NCBI GenBank assembly: GCA_032718475.1
Contig: JAUCBJ010001231.1
Location: forward strand, 1-51,099
DNA length: 51,099 nt
Reading direction: 5' to 3'
DNA from: Nemertoderma westbladi
Lineage: Eukaryota > Xenacoelomorpha > Nemertodermatida > Nemertodermatidae
The notes under the pieces are model-generated. The model did not search any database, was not told where the DNA came from, and saw nothing but the letters and a program-made list of their open reading frames with translations. Below, in pieces: positions 19,146-30,474 of this stretch. The position numbers and the translations under genes were made by a program. Each line of letters begins with the position of its first letter. Position 1 is the stretch's first letter.

Positions 19146-19844
19146 TGCTATCTTCCCGGTAAGAAGATAGCATCAACCAAAAAAGTGCGTTACAATCCCG
19201 CTGGATCCCGATCTAGTATCGGGTGTGGGGTGGAATTCTTTTCTCTAGGAGCCGGCTTTCCAGGCCGCCCCTTATGGGTATGATAACGCTACCCTGTGTG
19301 CCTGGCGTCTCATGTCGGGCCGATCGCGCTCACCTCTTCACGCGACTTTTGTTTCCCCAACACTTTCGCCCTATCTCCCCTCCACTCTCACCCTAACTCT
19401 CTCATACCCCCGGACCTCCTCGTCCCTCACTCAGCCTCTTATTCTCCCCCCCCACACTAGAATTGCGTTCGCACTCTCTCCGCACTTCGCACTCTTACTC
19501 CGATCCTCAACTCCACTTTGACTATTTTTATCTCTCCTGACGAACCTCCCCCCCCTCTCGTGCCGTCGCACTCAAGAAGCGTGAAATTGTCAGTTGTCTC
19601 GTCCATAGTGCCATAGTCAGTTATCCCCCAGTCCCAGTAGCTAATTGAGAAAGGTTGTATGACTATAGTACTTACTCCAAACGTATGTATTTTTACTGCT
19701 AATTACTACGTACGTACATACAAATTGCACTTATACGATTATTTGCATTAATTAAATTTATACTTAATAGTTCGTACGTCCCGCGCGGCGCCTGCCAGGC
19801 GTACCACGTCTAAGTCCCAGTCTCTCTCCCTCGACTCCGGGAAC
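19146..19844. other. BEL/Pao 3' region between ORF3 and LTR, no gene
   Basis: About 0.7 kb, rich in pyrimidine tracts on the plus strand (19310-19560) and then AT-rich with TACGTACGTAC near 19700. No ORF with protein-like composition was seen; the 69-codon plus frame at 19312 is low complexity. Confidence 0.6.
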
Positions 19845-22391
19845 CTATCTGTTCCTCCGGGGGTAGTTCCCCCTGGCGTCCTCTTCCCTGGGCCGTTTCT
19901 TGGTTATCACCGTTCCTCTGGCATCATCCGCTTTCTGCTTTCGGACCTTCGCCGCCACTTCCTTGCTAATCCCGGTCGTTGGCTCCTTGGGCGCTGGTGT
20001 TATTAGTGCCCGATATCGCTTCGCCGGTGGCCCCTCAGAATGGCCCGGTTGTCTCCCTCTAGTGGCGTCCCATAGGATCATTTTCATTGCCTTTGGTACG
20101 TGCTCCGCCAAGAAATCCCTAAACTCCCTTCGGTTCTCTGGCGTCCACCTGTCCAGATACCTTTGCGTGTTCATCACTCCAGCGTACGACGCCGCCGTTG
20201 CTACCTCTTGATAGGTAAACGGCAACCTTCGCTTTATGATTTCCATGTGGGTCTCCTGGTTTATAAGGAAGAAACCCCACTTGAACTCTTGGGCCTTCAT
20301 GCGCTGGCGCGTCATGGCCCCGACGTCGGCCCACTCCTCGAATCTCGTGAACTTCTCCTCGTCGCTCATCCAGTCGCACTCGCGCCCGTAGTGTCCCCGA
20401 AAGTGGCACTTTGGACATCGGTTATGCAACCGTGGACACGCCCCCATCCTGTGACTTGGTTCTCTGCAGTAGAGACAAAAGGTTCCCTTTTGGAACCGGT
20501 ATAGGCAGCTGCTTTCCCGATGGGTCTGTCTCCCACAGTAGTCGCAGCCGAGTACCAATGTCTCCCGTCCCACCTCGTCTTTCGTCCCAAGCGATCTCCG
20601 CGGTCTGTGGAGTCGCTGGTAGGCGAACTTCTCTACGTTGGTCTCCCTGTTTACGTCGATCTCTCCGCCCCTCTCGGGCATCGTCTCCCCGAATACTATC
20701 CGTGGTGCCGTCCCCGGTTGCTCGCCCAACCTGATGGTGCTCCCCGCGAAATCCATCGCCGGCTCCTCGTGCACCCAGGTCCGCTTGCCGGATCTGTTCC
20801 AGAAGGCCCTCGCCCCACTGGCCGTCACCACCCTTCCGCCAAACCAGTCCGTGTCCGAGTGGCCTATCCTCTCGATGGGCGGCATCTCTCCGAACTCGTC
20901 GTCGTCGTCCTCCTCTTCTGGTAGTGTCTCCAATCCCGGTATCCCGATGGATCCACTATGTCCCTTCCCGCCTTGGCTCTCGCCCGTAGCTTTCCATCCC
21001 TCTACCTCCCTTAGCTTCCTTGGCGGTTGGTCGCCCTCGGCGCCCGCTGGTATGGGCATCGTTTGCAACCCCGACGTCGACTGTTTCGGCGATCCCACCG
21101 TCCATCCCAATTCTCGCCCTAGAGACTCCCCCGAAGTCCAATGAAGTTCGTCTAGGCCCGCCTGTTCCTCGAAGCCGTAACTCTGTGTCCTGGCCTCCTC
21201 TTCCCTCTCCTCTGCTTCTATCCTCTCCCATCTAGCGACTTCTTCCAGTCGCTTTGCTTCTCGTCTGTCCGCCTCTAGCTGCTCCCATCTCTGATACGGT
21301 GTATCTGTCTCCCCGTCTACCAGATGTCGGCTGTTGTAGTACACCGACTCGCCCTTCAGCCCCGGATGGTCTACCAGACCGTCAAAGGCCACTTTAAAGG
21401 CTCTCCTGCAGCTTAGGGGTGATCCCGATAACAGAAATGCTCCTGGTTCCCTCTCGATGACTACGGTCATAAATAAGTTAAGCAAACTTATCATAATCCA
21501 GTCTTCCTGCAAGATATATCGCTTCTGATATACCTTTATCGCTCCTCTGCGAAATTGATATACCTCCTGCTTTCCCGGTCTCGCTCCCCACTTTAGCGAG
21601 TTCGCTAGTTCTGCTCTGTATTCTTCCCTAAACTTCCCCCAGTCCATCGGTTTGTGACATACGAGCCCCAATAGTTGGCCCATTGCCACTGCCCCGCATA
21701 GACCTGTGTTTTCGACTAGCCCCAACCCATCCGGTGCCGTCATAGCCATAAAGACCTTCTGCATATCCAGGAGGTTGGTGGCGTCCGGACCGATGATCCT
21801 TTCCGCATCCTCGCGAATCGCCGATCCCACTTTCGTCGTCGACTTCTCTCTTACCAAGACTTGTACCGCTTTCGGTAACCGGTCTAATTTCGGCCCGTCC
21901 TTCTTCCCATACGTCCCTAGGTCGAATAAGAAGATGTCCCCATTTGGCGCGGCCAAATGTAGGAGTATGGTCCTGGCCGACCCTGCCGTTCCTCGTCTCG
22001 AACCCGCTTCATCTTCCACGGTTCCCTCGTCATCTAGGATCATATATCCTCCCCTGTTGACGGACTCTATGAACCTCTTCCAGTCCTTCCTCGGTGATTC
22101 CCTCGGATACTTCGGAATCCCGAACTTCGCCTCGTCCCCTTTCACCACGTAGTGGAAGTGTTGGAAGATTGCGTTGTCCAGCGACGGCGTTCCGTAGGTC
22201 CCGACCAGCCGCTGCTCGTGCATCTCCCGGAAGTGGTCCTGCAGCGCTCGTGCCGCGTGACCCCTTTCCAACTTCTCGTAGTATCCTCTCGTCTTCTCTT
22301 CCGGGTGTCTTTCGGTGAAATCCACCAGTATTTCTTTTCCTCCTGACTCCGCCTTCCTCTTCCTGATCAACTTACTCGCCATTCCGAACAC
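19845..22391 (-). CDS. BEL/Pao ORF3: DEDD 3'-5' exonuclease-like domain plus three CCHC zinc knuckles
   Basis: 848 intact codons. Residues 110-310 look like an RNase D/WRN-type exonuclease: GGYMILDDEGT (D120, E122 as the DxE pair), a strand pair TILLHLAAPNGDIFLFDLG (141-159), STTKVGSAIREDAERI with D195 (exo II), LLDMQ at 207-211, and YILQED with Y292 and D297 (exo III, Y-x4-D). 370-400 is a charged helix. Three perfect CX2CX4HX4C knuckles lie at 616-629, 639-652 and 659-672. The C-terminus is basic (KKRPREED, YPRRNR). There is no signal peptide or clear membrane span, so an Env role is unlikely. It lies after pol and would need a spliced RNA; an acceptor-like CCCTGCAG lies just upstream of the ATG. 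Exonuclease activity is inferred. Confidence 0.65.
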   Translation of the reverse strand: MFGMASKLIRKRKAESGGKEILVDFTERHPEEKTRGYYEKLERGHAARALQDHFREMHEQRLVGTYGTPSLDNAIFQHFHYVVKGDEAKFGIPKYPRESPRKDWKRFIESVNRGGYMILDDEGTVEDEAGSRRGTAGSARTILLHLAAPNGDIFLFDLGTYGKKDGPKLDRLPKAVQVLVREKSTTKVGSAIREDAERIIGPDATNLLDMQKVFMAMTAPDGLGLVENTGLCGAVAMGQLLGLVCHKPMDWGKFREEYRAELANSLKWGARPGKQEVYQFRRGAIKVYQKRYILQEDWIMISLLNLFMTVVIEREPGAFLLSGSPLSCRRAFKVAFDGLVDHPGLKGESVYYNSRHLVDGETDTPYQRWEQLEADRREAKRLEEVARWERIEAEEREEEARTQSYGFEEQAGLDELHWTSGESLGRELGWTVGSPKQSTSGLQTMPIPAGAEGDQPPRKLREVEGWKATGESQGGKGHSGSIGIPGLETLPEEEDDDDEFGEMPPIERIGHSDTDWFGGRVVTASGARAFWNRSGKRTWVHEEPAMDFAGSTIRLGEQPGTAPRIVFGETMPERGGEIDVNRETNVEKFAYQRLHRPRRSLGTKDEVGRETLVLGCDYCGRQTHRESSCLYRFQKGTFCLYCREPSHRMGACPRLHNRCPKCHFRGHYGRECDWMSDEEKFTRFEEWADVGAMTRQRMKAQEFKWGFFLINQETHMEIIKRRLPFTYQEVATAASYAGVMNTQRYLDRWTPENRREFRDFLAEHVPKAMKMILWDATRGRQPGHSEGPPAKRYRALITPAPKEPTTGISKEVAAKVRKQKADDARGTVITKKRPREEDARGNYPRRNR

Positions 22392-23556
22392 TACACTCGC
22401 TCACCTGCAGGGTGGTGCCTTACCAAGGCGCAATACAGATGAGTGATGTATTAAGATGTTTCGTACGGTTCGATAATGGCCTACTTTCTACTTAATTGCG
22501 CCTTTTAGCCTAAATTTAACCTAATTAATTTTGAAGCTAGTAAATGAGCCTAATTTACAATTTCTGTCCGTTACTTTTATTATGTTCTAGAACGACTTCC
22601 CTTGTGTTGCCACTATTTTCTAACTTTCAGCCCTATTCTATTTATTTTAATTCTCCTGTCCTACTACCTATTACTGTCTATGGATTATTCTATTCTCTAA
22701 TCCATATTCGGGCCTACTTTGTGGGCCTATGCAGTACAGCAGTATACGTTGTGTGGCCACACGACTTACCCAGCTGTACTCATATGCCCCCCTCTCGCTA
22801 CTAACTCTACTTACTGCTAACTAATATCTATATCCTATTTACCCCTTTTACCTCTTACTCTCTCTCTTCTAACTAATGGTACTACGTACCCTCTAACTCT
22901 AACTAACGGTACTACGTACCTACTAACTCTAACTCTAACTAACGGTACTACGTACCTACTAACTCTAACTCTAACTAGCGGTACTACGTACCCTCCAACT
23001 CTAACTCTAACTAGCGGTACTACGTACCCTCTAACTCTAACTCTAACTAGCGGTACTACGTACCCTCTAACTCTAACTCTAACTGGCGGTACTACGTACC
23101 CTCTAACTCTAACTCTAACTAGCGGTACTACATACCCTCTAACTCTAACTCTAACTAGCGGTACTACGTACCCTCTAATTCTAACTCTAACTGGCGGTAC
23201 TACGTACCCTCTAACTCTAACTCTAACTAGCGGTACTACGTACCTTCTAACTCTAGGTACTACGTACCTACTAACTCTCTAACTCTAGGTACTACGTACC
23301 TACTAACTAACTAACTCTAGGTACTACGTACCTACTAACTCTCTAACTCTAGGCACTATGTACCTACTAACTAACTAACTAACTCTAGGTACTACGTACC
23401 TACTAACTAACTAACTCTAGGCACTACGTACCTACTAACTAACTAACTATTTTTTATTTTATTTTTATTTTATTTGTGTGGGAAGGGCGTCTCGCCCTCA
23501 ATCCCACCCCCCTTCAGTCCAAAACTTGGACGACTAAACTCCACTCTAACTCCACT
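22392..23556. other. Intergenic region between pol and ORF3
   Basis: 1.16 kb without a supported gene, most of it minisatellite (22870-23440). On the minus strand TTGGTAAGG at about 22424-22432 resembles a splice donor and CCCTGCAG before the ORF3 ATG an acceptor, so the ORF3 messenger may be processed here. Poly-T/A-rich sequence (23450-23475) follows the pol stop. Confidence 0.5.
22870..23440. repeat. Minisatellite, 17 copies of GGTACTACGTACC in CTAACT spacers
   Basis: Core units GGTACTACGTACC (a GGTAC/GTACC stem with a three-base loop) recur 17 times, separated first by three CTAACT units (36-base period) and then, from about 23250, by shorter and more variable spacers. A few cores carry single changes (CATACC, GGCAC). 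On the RNA-sense strand this is a run of small hairpins between AGTTAG units, immediately downstream of pol. Confidence 0.85.
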
Positions 23557-26500
23557 CTAAGGTGCCCCTTCTAGGAGACAGCATTTGCCTACCGCTCTCC
23601 TGTAGGTTTTTCTGTCCTTCGCACCTATCTTCCCACCTATTCGCACTTCTACCGATCGGACTCTTCCGTCCTCATCGGAGTAAGTGCGTACAACTCTCGC
23701 CAACCGCCACTGGTTGTTGATGATAGTATCATCCGTAACGATTACGAGATCTCCTACTTTTAACTCCCGGTTCGGTTTCCTCCACTTGCTTCGCTTATGG
23801 AGCGTGGGTAGGTATTCTTCTACCCACCTCCTCCAATACTCCGCGCTTATTGCTTTAGCGACTTTCCAACTCTGGCGGGAATGTATATCATCTGGGTCTA
23901 CACCCCGCATATCGATGGTCGCTGGCCTTTCCATCAGAAAATGGCTAGGCGTCAACACGTCTAATGACTCAGGGTCATCATTCTCCGGGTATAGCGGTCT
24001 GCTATTAATGATCCCCTCGCACTTCGCAAGTACTGTCCGTAAGACGTCTTCAGTGACCATGTGGGTGTTCATTAACTTCGTCATTAGACGCTTTGAACTG
24101 CCCACCAGTCTCTCGACGCATCCTAGTGTATGTGGTGCATACGGCGTCCTTCTCTCCCACTTTACTTGTCGTCTTCTCATGGCCGCCCTGACTTCTTCTC
24201 CTTCTAAGATGTCCAAGGCTTCTGCCAACTCACTCTCTGCACCCACAAAGTTGGTGCCGTTGTCGCTGTATATCACTGCGATCGTCCCACCTTTGCGGTC
24301 CCTAAACCTTTCTAAGGCGTTAATGAATGCTGATGCGGTTGCATCTTGGGCGAGTTCTATCCCTACCGCCCGCGTATTGTTGCATACGAAGATAATACCG
24401 TAGCGTTTCTCCGTGTGTCGCATCACCTTGATCTTTATCGGCCCGAACATGTCCACACCGCAATGCGTAAATGGCGGGTCGTGCTGTCTTACCCTACTCG
24501 CCGGTAGTGGCGCCATCTCCTGTATGGCTCGCTCCTTCTTCGCCCGTCGGCAGGTCTGGCACTGCCCCACTACCGCTTTAACCTTCTTCCTTAATTGTTT
24601 GACCCAATAGGTCCTCCTTATCTCTGTGAGGGTTCGGTTGGTGCCCCCATGCAATATCGATTTGTGGGAGTCCCATATGATCTGGTGGACTATAGACGAT
24701 CCTGTGGGAATGATGATGGGTTTCGGTGGCACGACTATGCTGTTGTTATATCCCACCCTAGAATTCATTACAAGAATCCCATCGTCGTTGAGTTGTGGCG
24801 ACAGCGTAATCAACTCGCTGTCCCGTCGGAGGTGCTGTTGATTGCCGACACGTTCCACCTCGTCGCCGTAGTTCTTCCGTTGTTCATAGCGGATTATTGC
24901 CTTGGCCGCTCCTTCCAGATCTATGGTTTCCCTGGTTTTCTTCTCCTTATTAACTCCCGCGAGGAAATTCCCGAAAGCTCTCCAGTACGCCACTAGTTTC
25001 TTGGTCTTGTACCAACTAGAACTGTAGCTGAGGAGTTTGTCCGTCGGGTTATCGCATAGTTCTTGCTTTGGTTGCACGTCCCTAATCTCCCTCACCATCT
25101 GGGAGTATATCTCTTCTCCCTCTGAGTCTCCCTCTTCTCCCTCTGACACCACTTCTGAGCTCGGCTCCACCTTTCTCATTGGCGGCCAGGCCTCTTTATC
25201 GCTCAGAAATTGTGGCCCATGTTGCCACAATACTTCCTTCTTTAAGAAAGTGTGGCGTTCCACGCCCCTCGACAGCAAGTCCGCTGGGTTCTCGTCTGTT
25301 GGGCAGTAGTGCCACCTTTCCAGTTCTGTGCTCGCCCTTATTTCGTCCACTCTATTCGCGACGAATATCGGGTATCTCGTCTTTTCGTTGTGTAGCCAAC
25401 CAAGCACTACCATGGAGTCCGTCCAGTAGTGTGTCTCCACTATGTTGGGAATAGTATCCACTAGGTAGGCTATGGCTCTTACTCCTAGTCTCGCAGCTGT
25501 CAATTCTAACTTGGGAACAGATGCTGAATCTGGCGGCGTTGACTTTGCTTTACTAAAGGCTAGCCTTGGCTTGTGAGCCCCTTCTCGTTGTACTAAGTAG
25601 AGTGCCGCTCCGTACGCTTCCAACGACGCGTCGGAGAACATGTGTAGGTCCAGATTCGTCATGTTCCCATCCGGGAAATACACTCGCGGCATGTTGTATG
25701 TTCCCATCCTCTCCAAGTCTCCTGTCCATTTGCTCCACTGTTTCTTGATGTCCTCTGGTACCTCTACGTCCCACTCATCCTTCAATTTATATACTCTCTT
25801 GAGTATCTGTTTCCCCGTGACTAGTAATGGGGATGCTAGGCCTAGGGGATCGTATATCCTTGCTATATACGATACATAACCCCTCTTCGTATGGGTGTCT
25901 GCGCCCTCCTGGCTCAGCTGATACTTCAGTTCGTCTGTTCCTCTATCCCACACGATTCCCAATGCCTTTTGCTGCGATTGTGTTCTCTTATTCGCCATGT
26001 CCTGTCCTTTGGCTGTTGTAGGGTTGTCCATGGTCGATTCTGGTTTCTTGTCCTCTATTGCCTTGATAAATTCTTCTGAACTGGATTGGAATTTGGTCAG
26101 GTTGAAGCCGGATCCTTTCAGGATGTCGCGAACCTCGCGCCCTGTTTCCAGTATCTCCTCAACCGTATTTCCAGACTCCATACCGTCGTCTACGTAGAAG
26201 CCGCGTCGGATCATATCGACGGCCCTACTGCTGTATCTATCTTCCTTCCCCTTTACCGTGTCCCTCACTGCCATAGTCGTCGTAAATGAGGACGACTTGG
26301 CCCCCATGTTTTGTACTACCATCTTATATGCCGGTATTATAGGCGGTTCTTCCTCGCCGTTATACCATAAGAAGCGTTGACTGTCGCTATCTTCCTCTGT
26401 TACACGGACTTGGTTGAACATGCCTTCTATGTCACACGTGAAGGCGTGTTTCCCATTCCTAAATCTAAGTAGTACTTCTATGCCCGAATTATATATGTTT

Positions 26501-27670
26501 GGGCCCTCTAGCAGGTAGTCGTTTAAGCACTTTCCGTCGGTCTTTGCCGATGCATCGACTACCATCCTAAGTTTACCTTTCTTTGGGTCTAATGCTACGT
26601 GGAGTGGCAGGTAGTATATCCTGTCCGTGTTCGGCTCGTCGACCGGTAACTCCACGGCCCATCCTTTCTCGACGTACTTCTTAATCGTTTTGTGAATGTA
26701 CTCGTTCATCTCGGGGCTCCGTTTTAGTGTTTGTTTCAGCTTGCGGAGTCTCGTGAGTACCATCCCTCTATTATCGGGTAGCGGTATCTTCGGTAGTTTC
26801 CATACCATTCCTATTGTATACCGCCCCTCATCACACGTCATCGATTCCTCCACGCTCTGTAGAGCCTGCTTGTCTTCTACCGAGGTCCCGACCCCGGTCT
26901 CTTTCAGTCCCTCAAAGTCTTGTCTGAGCAATCTTTTAAGCTGCTCCTCTGCTCCCTCATCACCCATTTCCTGCATTGTTCCCGCGAACATGCATCCTGA
27001 TGTCTCCGACATCCTGAATGGTATCTTGCTCTTAATTGGACCACTCAGCGTCCACCCGAATGGTGTTAATATGGCCACCGGGTCACTCTGCTTGTCTTCG
27101 CCGAAGACCGTTTGCATTCTTTCGTAGGCCGTCGGGCAGTCCATTCCTACTATGATGGATACCTTCCTAACGTCCACGTCTGGGATCGAGAAGTCAATGT
27201 CGTCCAGGAATTTGTATTGCTTGACCTCGATGTTGGTTGGCCGCCTGGCATTGATGTTAATTGACTCTATTACTTGGATGGGGTCGATGGTTGCCCCATA
27301 ATCGCATCCTGGTGCCACTGCTGCAATTGCGCACCGTCCTGTCCTCATCTCTAGGATCTCATCTTTGCTAGAGATGGTTGTTACCACCATTCTGCTTGGC
27401 CTTGTTCTCAATCCTATTTCTTCGGCTACCCATTCCTCGACTAATGTGAAGGCAGCTCCACTATCAACCAGCATTAGTGTTGTTACTGATCGATTGCCCT
27501 CCCCGATCACTCGCACCGGTACTACTCCAAGTAACACCGTGCCTCTCTTCTTCGCCCCTACCGTGCTCGTTGCCATCGTTTGGCCTCTCCTTTGGCCAAA
27601 CTTGACCGGCTTCTCTTGGCATTCCCTGGCCTTGTGTCCACTCTTCACACATCGCGAGCAGATTTTATTG
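23557..27670 (-). CDS. BEL/Pao pol: protease, RT, RNase H, integrase
   Basis: The 1,363-codon frame (from 27648) is intact. A zinc knuckle CSRCVKSGHKAREC spans its start. Protease: LMLVDSGAAFTLV (DSG at 62-64). RT: KLRMVVDASAK, FTCDIEGMFNQV (D406) and RRGFYVDDGM (YVDD at 485-488). RNase H: LHMFSDASLEAYGAAL. Integrase: zinc-binding HKSILHGGT..CQTCRR, then VDMFGPI, YSDNGTNFVGAE and LGCVERLVGSSKR (DDE). The tail GDLVIVTDDTIINNQWR is DUF5641-like. This is the standard Pao order. Pol lies in the +1 frame relative to the gag end at 27665, with no start codon needed if translated as a fusion. All active-site residues named are present, so the element may be competent. Confidence 0.95.
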
Positions 27671-28845
27671 CTCGCTGCAGTTCATGGTTTTATGAAGCGC
27701 ATTTGCGTGTAACTGGCATTTGCTCTTTGGGTCGTAGCCCTCTTTATACAATGCATTGCGTATCGCAGTTATATTCGTACCAAAGTCCCTACTATTCTTA
27801 TTGACTGGATTCGGCCTACTGGACGTACTGGGGTTATGTTTATTCATGTTGTTATTGTTCCCCTGTCCGTTCCATGATGTTGTCTTATCTTCGTTTGCCT
27901 GTGGACTTGCAGTCCCCTGTGTCGCTGCGTATGGCAATGATTGCCTGAGCCTCGGCAATGCGTTTGATGTATTGTGCTCTGGTTTCGGCCTGTAGTGATC
28001 CGTCTTTGGTCCCTTTCCCAGGCTATCTTCACTATAGACTGGGTCCGTTATTAGTTCAGCCTCGTAATTTAAGAAGTTTGACATTTCTTCTAAACCCGGT
28101 TCCGCACCCTTCTTGTCTCGAGTGGAGAAAGCGATCTTCCTCCACTTGTTGCGCAGCCAGTTCGGTAGTGCCTGCGCTATCGTGGTGATGTTATTGGACG
28201 CGTTGAGCTCGTATGGCGCGTCTAGCGTCTTCAGCATGATCAGCGCCTTCTCGACTTTGTTTGCAAACGTCTTAATGCTAACGGGGTTATCCTGTAGGCC
28301 ACCCGATGTTATGCCTCTCAGCGTCTGCCTGATGATCTTGGCCGGGTGCCCGTATTCCCTATCCAGTGCCCGCCATGCTGTCGTGAAGCCGCCCTCTATT
28401 CCCTGATATTGCCTCACGATGTCGTATGCTGGGCCTCCCGTGTACACTTGTAGATACTTTAGGCACTCCGCCTGCGTCAAGTTTTTTTTAGTATCTCGTT
28501 ACTATACATTCGCCGAAACTGTAAATATTCTTCCGGCCTACTCCCATCGAACTTGAATGGTTCCACGGGTGGTAACTCGATCCTCGTTTTCAAAGCATCG
28601 ATCAACGTGGCCATCCCTATCGCCTGCGCTTCCAATGGATTCGAGGGGTGCTGTATAGTTTCCCCTGCCTGGTGCGTTCCGTCTGTTCTATTTCTTGATT
28701 TTCTCTGGCTTGGGTACGTCATCGGGGGTAGCGGCCCCCTCCATATATCTGTGTCACACGACCTGTTTTCGTCCAAGGGTCTCGTTGTTCTTGCTACCAT
28801 CGGGGTATATTGTTGATATTGTGATGGGGGAATGTCACCCTGTCC
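27665..28845 (-). CDS. BEL/Pao gag core (DUF1759-like) across one A8 frame change
   Basis: An upstream frame (about 28845-28477) contains IELPPVEPFKFDGSRPEEY and FRRMYSNEILKK. The next frame (28490-27665) contains QAECLKYLQVYTGGPAYDIV, LDREYGHPAKI and LPNWLRNKWRKIAF, the order seen in Pao gag cores. The two meet at eight A (plus strand T8, 28482-28489), giving a -1 shift at A-AAA-AAA. The gag end has CQLHANALHKTMNC, the first half of a zinc-finger array that continues in pol. The cores bind RNA and build the particle. Confidence 0.8.
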
Positions 28846-29714
28846 CCCCCCCCACCGGTATGTTTGGTAATGGGGTTGATGTTAATATGTTGGGGCCCAT
28901 GCACCTATCCGCAATAATTCCCCCCTCCCCTGGGTATATGTTATGTCCCTGCATGCTGTAGTCATACAGCTGTGCTGGTACCGGTATAGGCCTATCAGCT
29001 TCTGGCCTACTCGCCGGTATGTATTCCGCGACTTCCGGGTTTAATTCCGTCGTCCGCGCTATCCTATCGCCTACATAGCCTCTCTCAATATGGCCTATGG
29101 TATGTGCAGTAAGGCCTACAGTATGTCCTACAGTCTGCATGTGTCTCTCGGGATCGAAGTTTATTCTTCTCGAATAATCCTCCCCACGGCTACCGTAGTC
29201 TCGATCGGTAAGTATATTCCGTCGGAAAGTTTCTCTTCGACCCCCCTCTCTTCTGTCCTCATCTTCGTACCGGTACATCGTGTACCCCTCTCTCGGCGTG
29301 TAATGCATCTCACCGGATCGCATCTCTCCGGGGCGACGGCAATCTCCCGGAATCCGACCCCACTGACTCTCCGTTCTCATCTCGACTACCGACGGCTCGC
29401 TATCCGTCCTCGCTCTTCTATCGTTCGCGGCGATACTTCTACTATTGTCTTCCTTTCTTCTCCTATCAGTGGAATATTCCCGCTCGTGAGATCTCTCATC
29501 GACCTCCCGGTTAAACCCCACTGTTCTTCTTCCCTCCTCTGATCGGGCTCGACGCTTCGTCCGCCCTCTCGCGACGTCAACCTGTCTCTCTCTGCTCCGT
29601 CGCATGCCGCTGGGGATACCCGCAATCCCCCTGTTACTTTCCGTCGCCGGTTGTTGCGGTTTACCTATTTCGGCCCTCGCATTATCCGCTGACGGCTGTG
29701 GGACACTCCCTGCC
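28835..29714 (-). CDS. BEL/Pao gag N-terminal extension, Arg/Glu-rich segment
   Basis: An open frame from the G10 run at 29715-29724 down to the G10 run at 28846-28855. The 29605-28835 part starts RRSRERQVDVARGRTKRR and is dense in RE/RD/RR dipeptides and Tyr, with a GHTVGLTAHTIGHIERGYVG stretch. No catalytic motif seen. The composition suggests a disordered, RNA-binding or condensate-type segment. It joins its neighbours only by frame changes on the two G runs. Confidence 0.6.
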
Positions 29715-30474
29715 CCCCCCCCCTCTCGCCGCTAACTCTCTGTTGTGGGGTCCTCGTAGCCCCCCCCCCCTCTCGCTACATCTAACTTCGCTACCTCTCT
29801 CCCCGCTATTATATACCTCTCTAGTCGACACATCAACCCCACCGCGGTCGGGTCCATTCACCCCCGCCTCTCCCCCTGGTATTACGTGGCCTTCCAGGCC
29901 CTCTACTCCCTGCCTACCAACTACGTGGCCTACCAGGCCCTCTGCTCCCTGTCTACTAACTACGTGGCCTACCAGGCCCTCTGCTCCCTGTCTACTAACT
30001 ACGTGGCCTACCAGGCCCTCATCCGTCTGGTTACCGACTATGTGACCTACCAGGCCCTCTTCCGCCTGGTTATGTAGGCCCGACGTGTTTACATTAATAG
30101 CACCCATATTGGAAACGGAATTAATTTGCTCGTTTGAAACAAAATCATTTGTATTATTCTGCGCGACTACGTTATCTGAATTATTTTGTAAATTCGGGCA
30201 TAGGTCATCATTTAAATTATTCGAATTATTTTGCGTAACTGCGTTATTTAAATTATTTTGTAGGTTCGAATTTGGGTTATTATTTTGATTATTTGAATTA
30301 TTTTGCGTAACTACATCAATATTAGAATTATTTCCTACATTAATATTGGGATTGTTCTGATTTAAATTTAAATTACTACCACTAGGCAAAGTATTTCCTG
30401 TAATAAAGGTTTGATTAGTGTCGTCCCATACGGTATTATCAATATTAACAACGTCTACTGTACCATTATTATTA
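29682..30474 (-). CDS. BEL/Pao gag N-terminal extension, Asn-rich segment and 13-residue repeats
   Basis: The first half is Asn/Gln-rich (repeats of TQNNSNN type). The second half has 5-6 tandem units near GLVGHVVSRQGAE, encoded by a 39-bp repeat at about 29885-30070. It ends Gly/Arg-rich with two poly-G codon runs. No enzyme motif. The segment follows the 522-codon part through a frame change on the long G run at 30478-30495. Confidence 0.6.

Noticed and set aside
20638-21144. Large plus-strand open frame opposite ORF3
   Set aside because: Pro/Ser-rich composition, mirror of the charged minus frame, no motif. Treated as a shadow, like 20100-20504 and 21706-22152.
19845-22391. Env-like ORF in the BEL/Pao element
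   Set aside because: The position fits an env gene, but there is no signal peptide, no convincing membrane span and no cysteine-rich surface domain; zinc knuckles and exonuclease-like motifs point inside the cell.
22870-23440. CRISPR-like spacing of short palindromic repeats
   Set aside because: The spacers are themselves CTAACT repeats, not unique, there are no cas genes, and the DNA is eukaryotic. It is a minisatellite.
22870-23440. Telomere-type array
   Set aside because: AGTTAG units resemble telomere variants, but they are broken every 18 bases by the hairpin core and lie inside an LTR element.
23684-24403. 239-codon plus-strand frame opposite the Pao integrase
   Set aside because: The minus frame carries the integrase triad; the plus frame has no recognisable motif.
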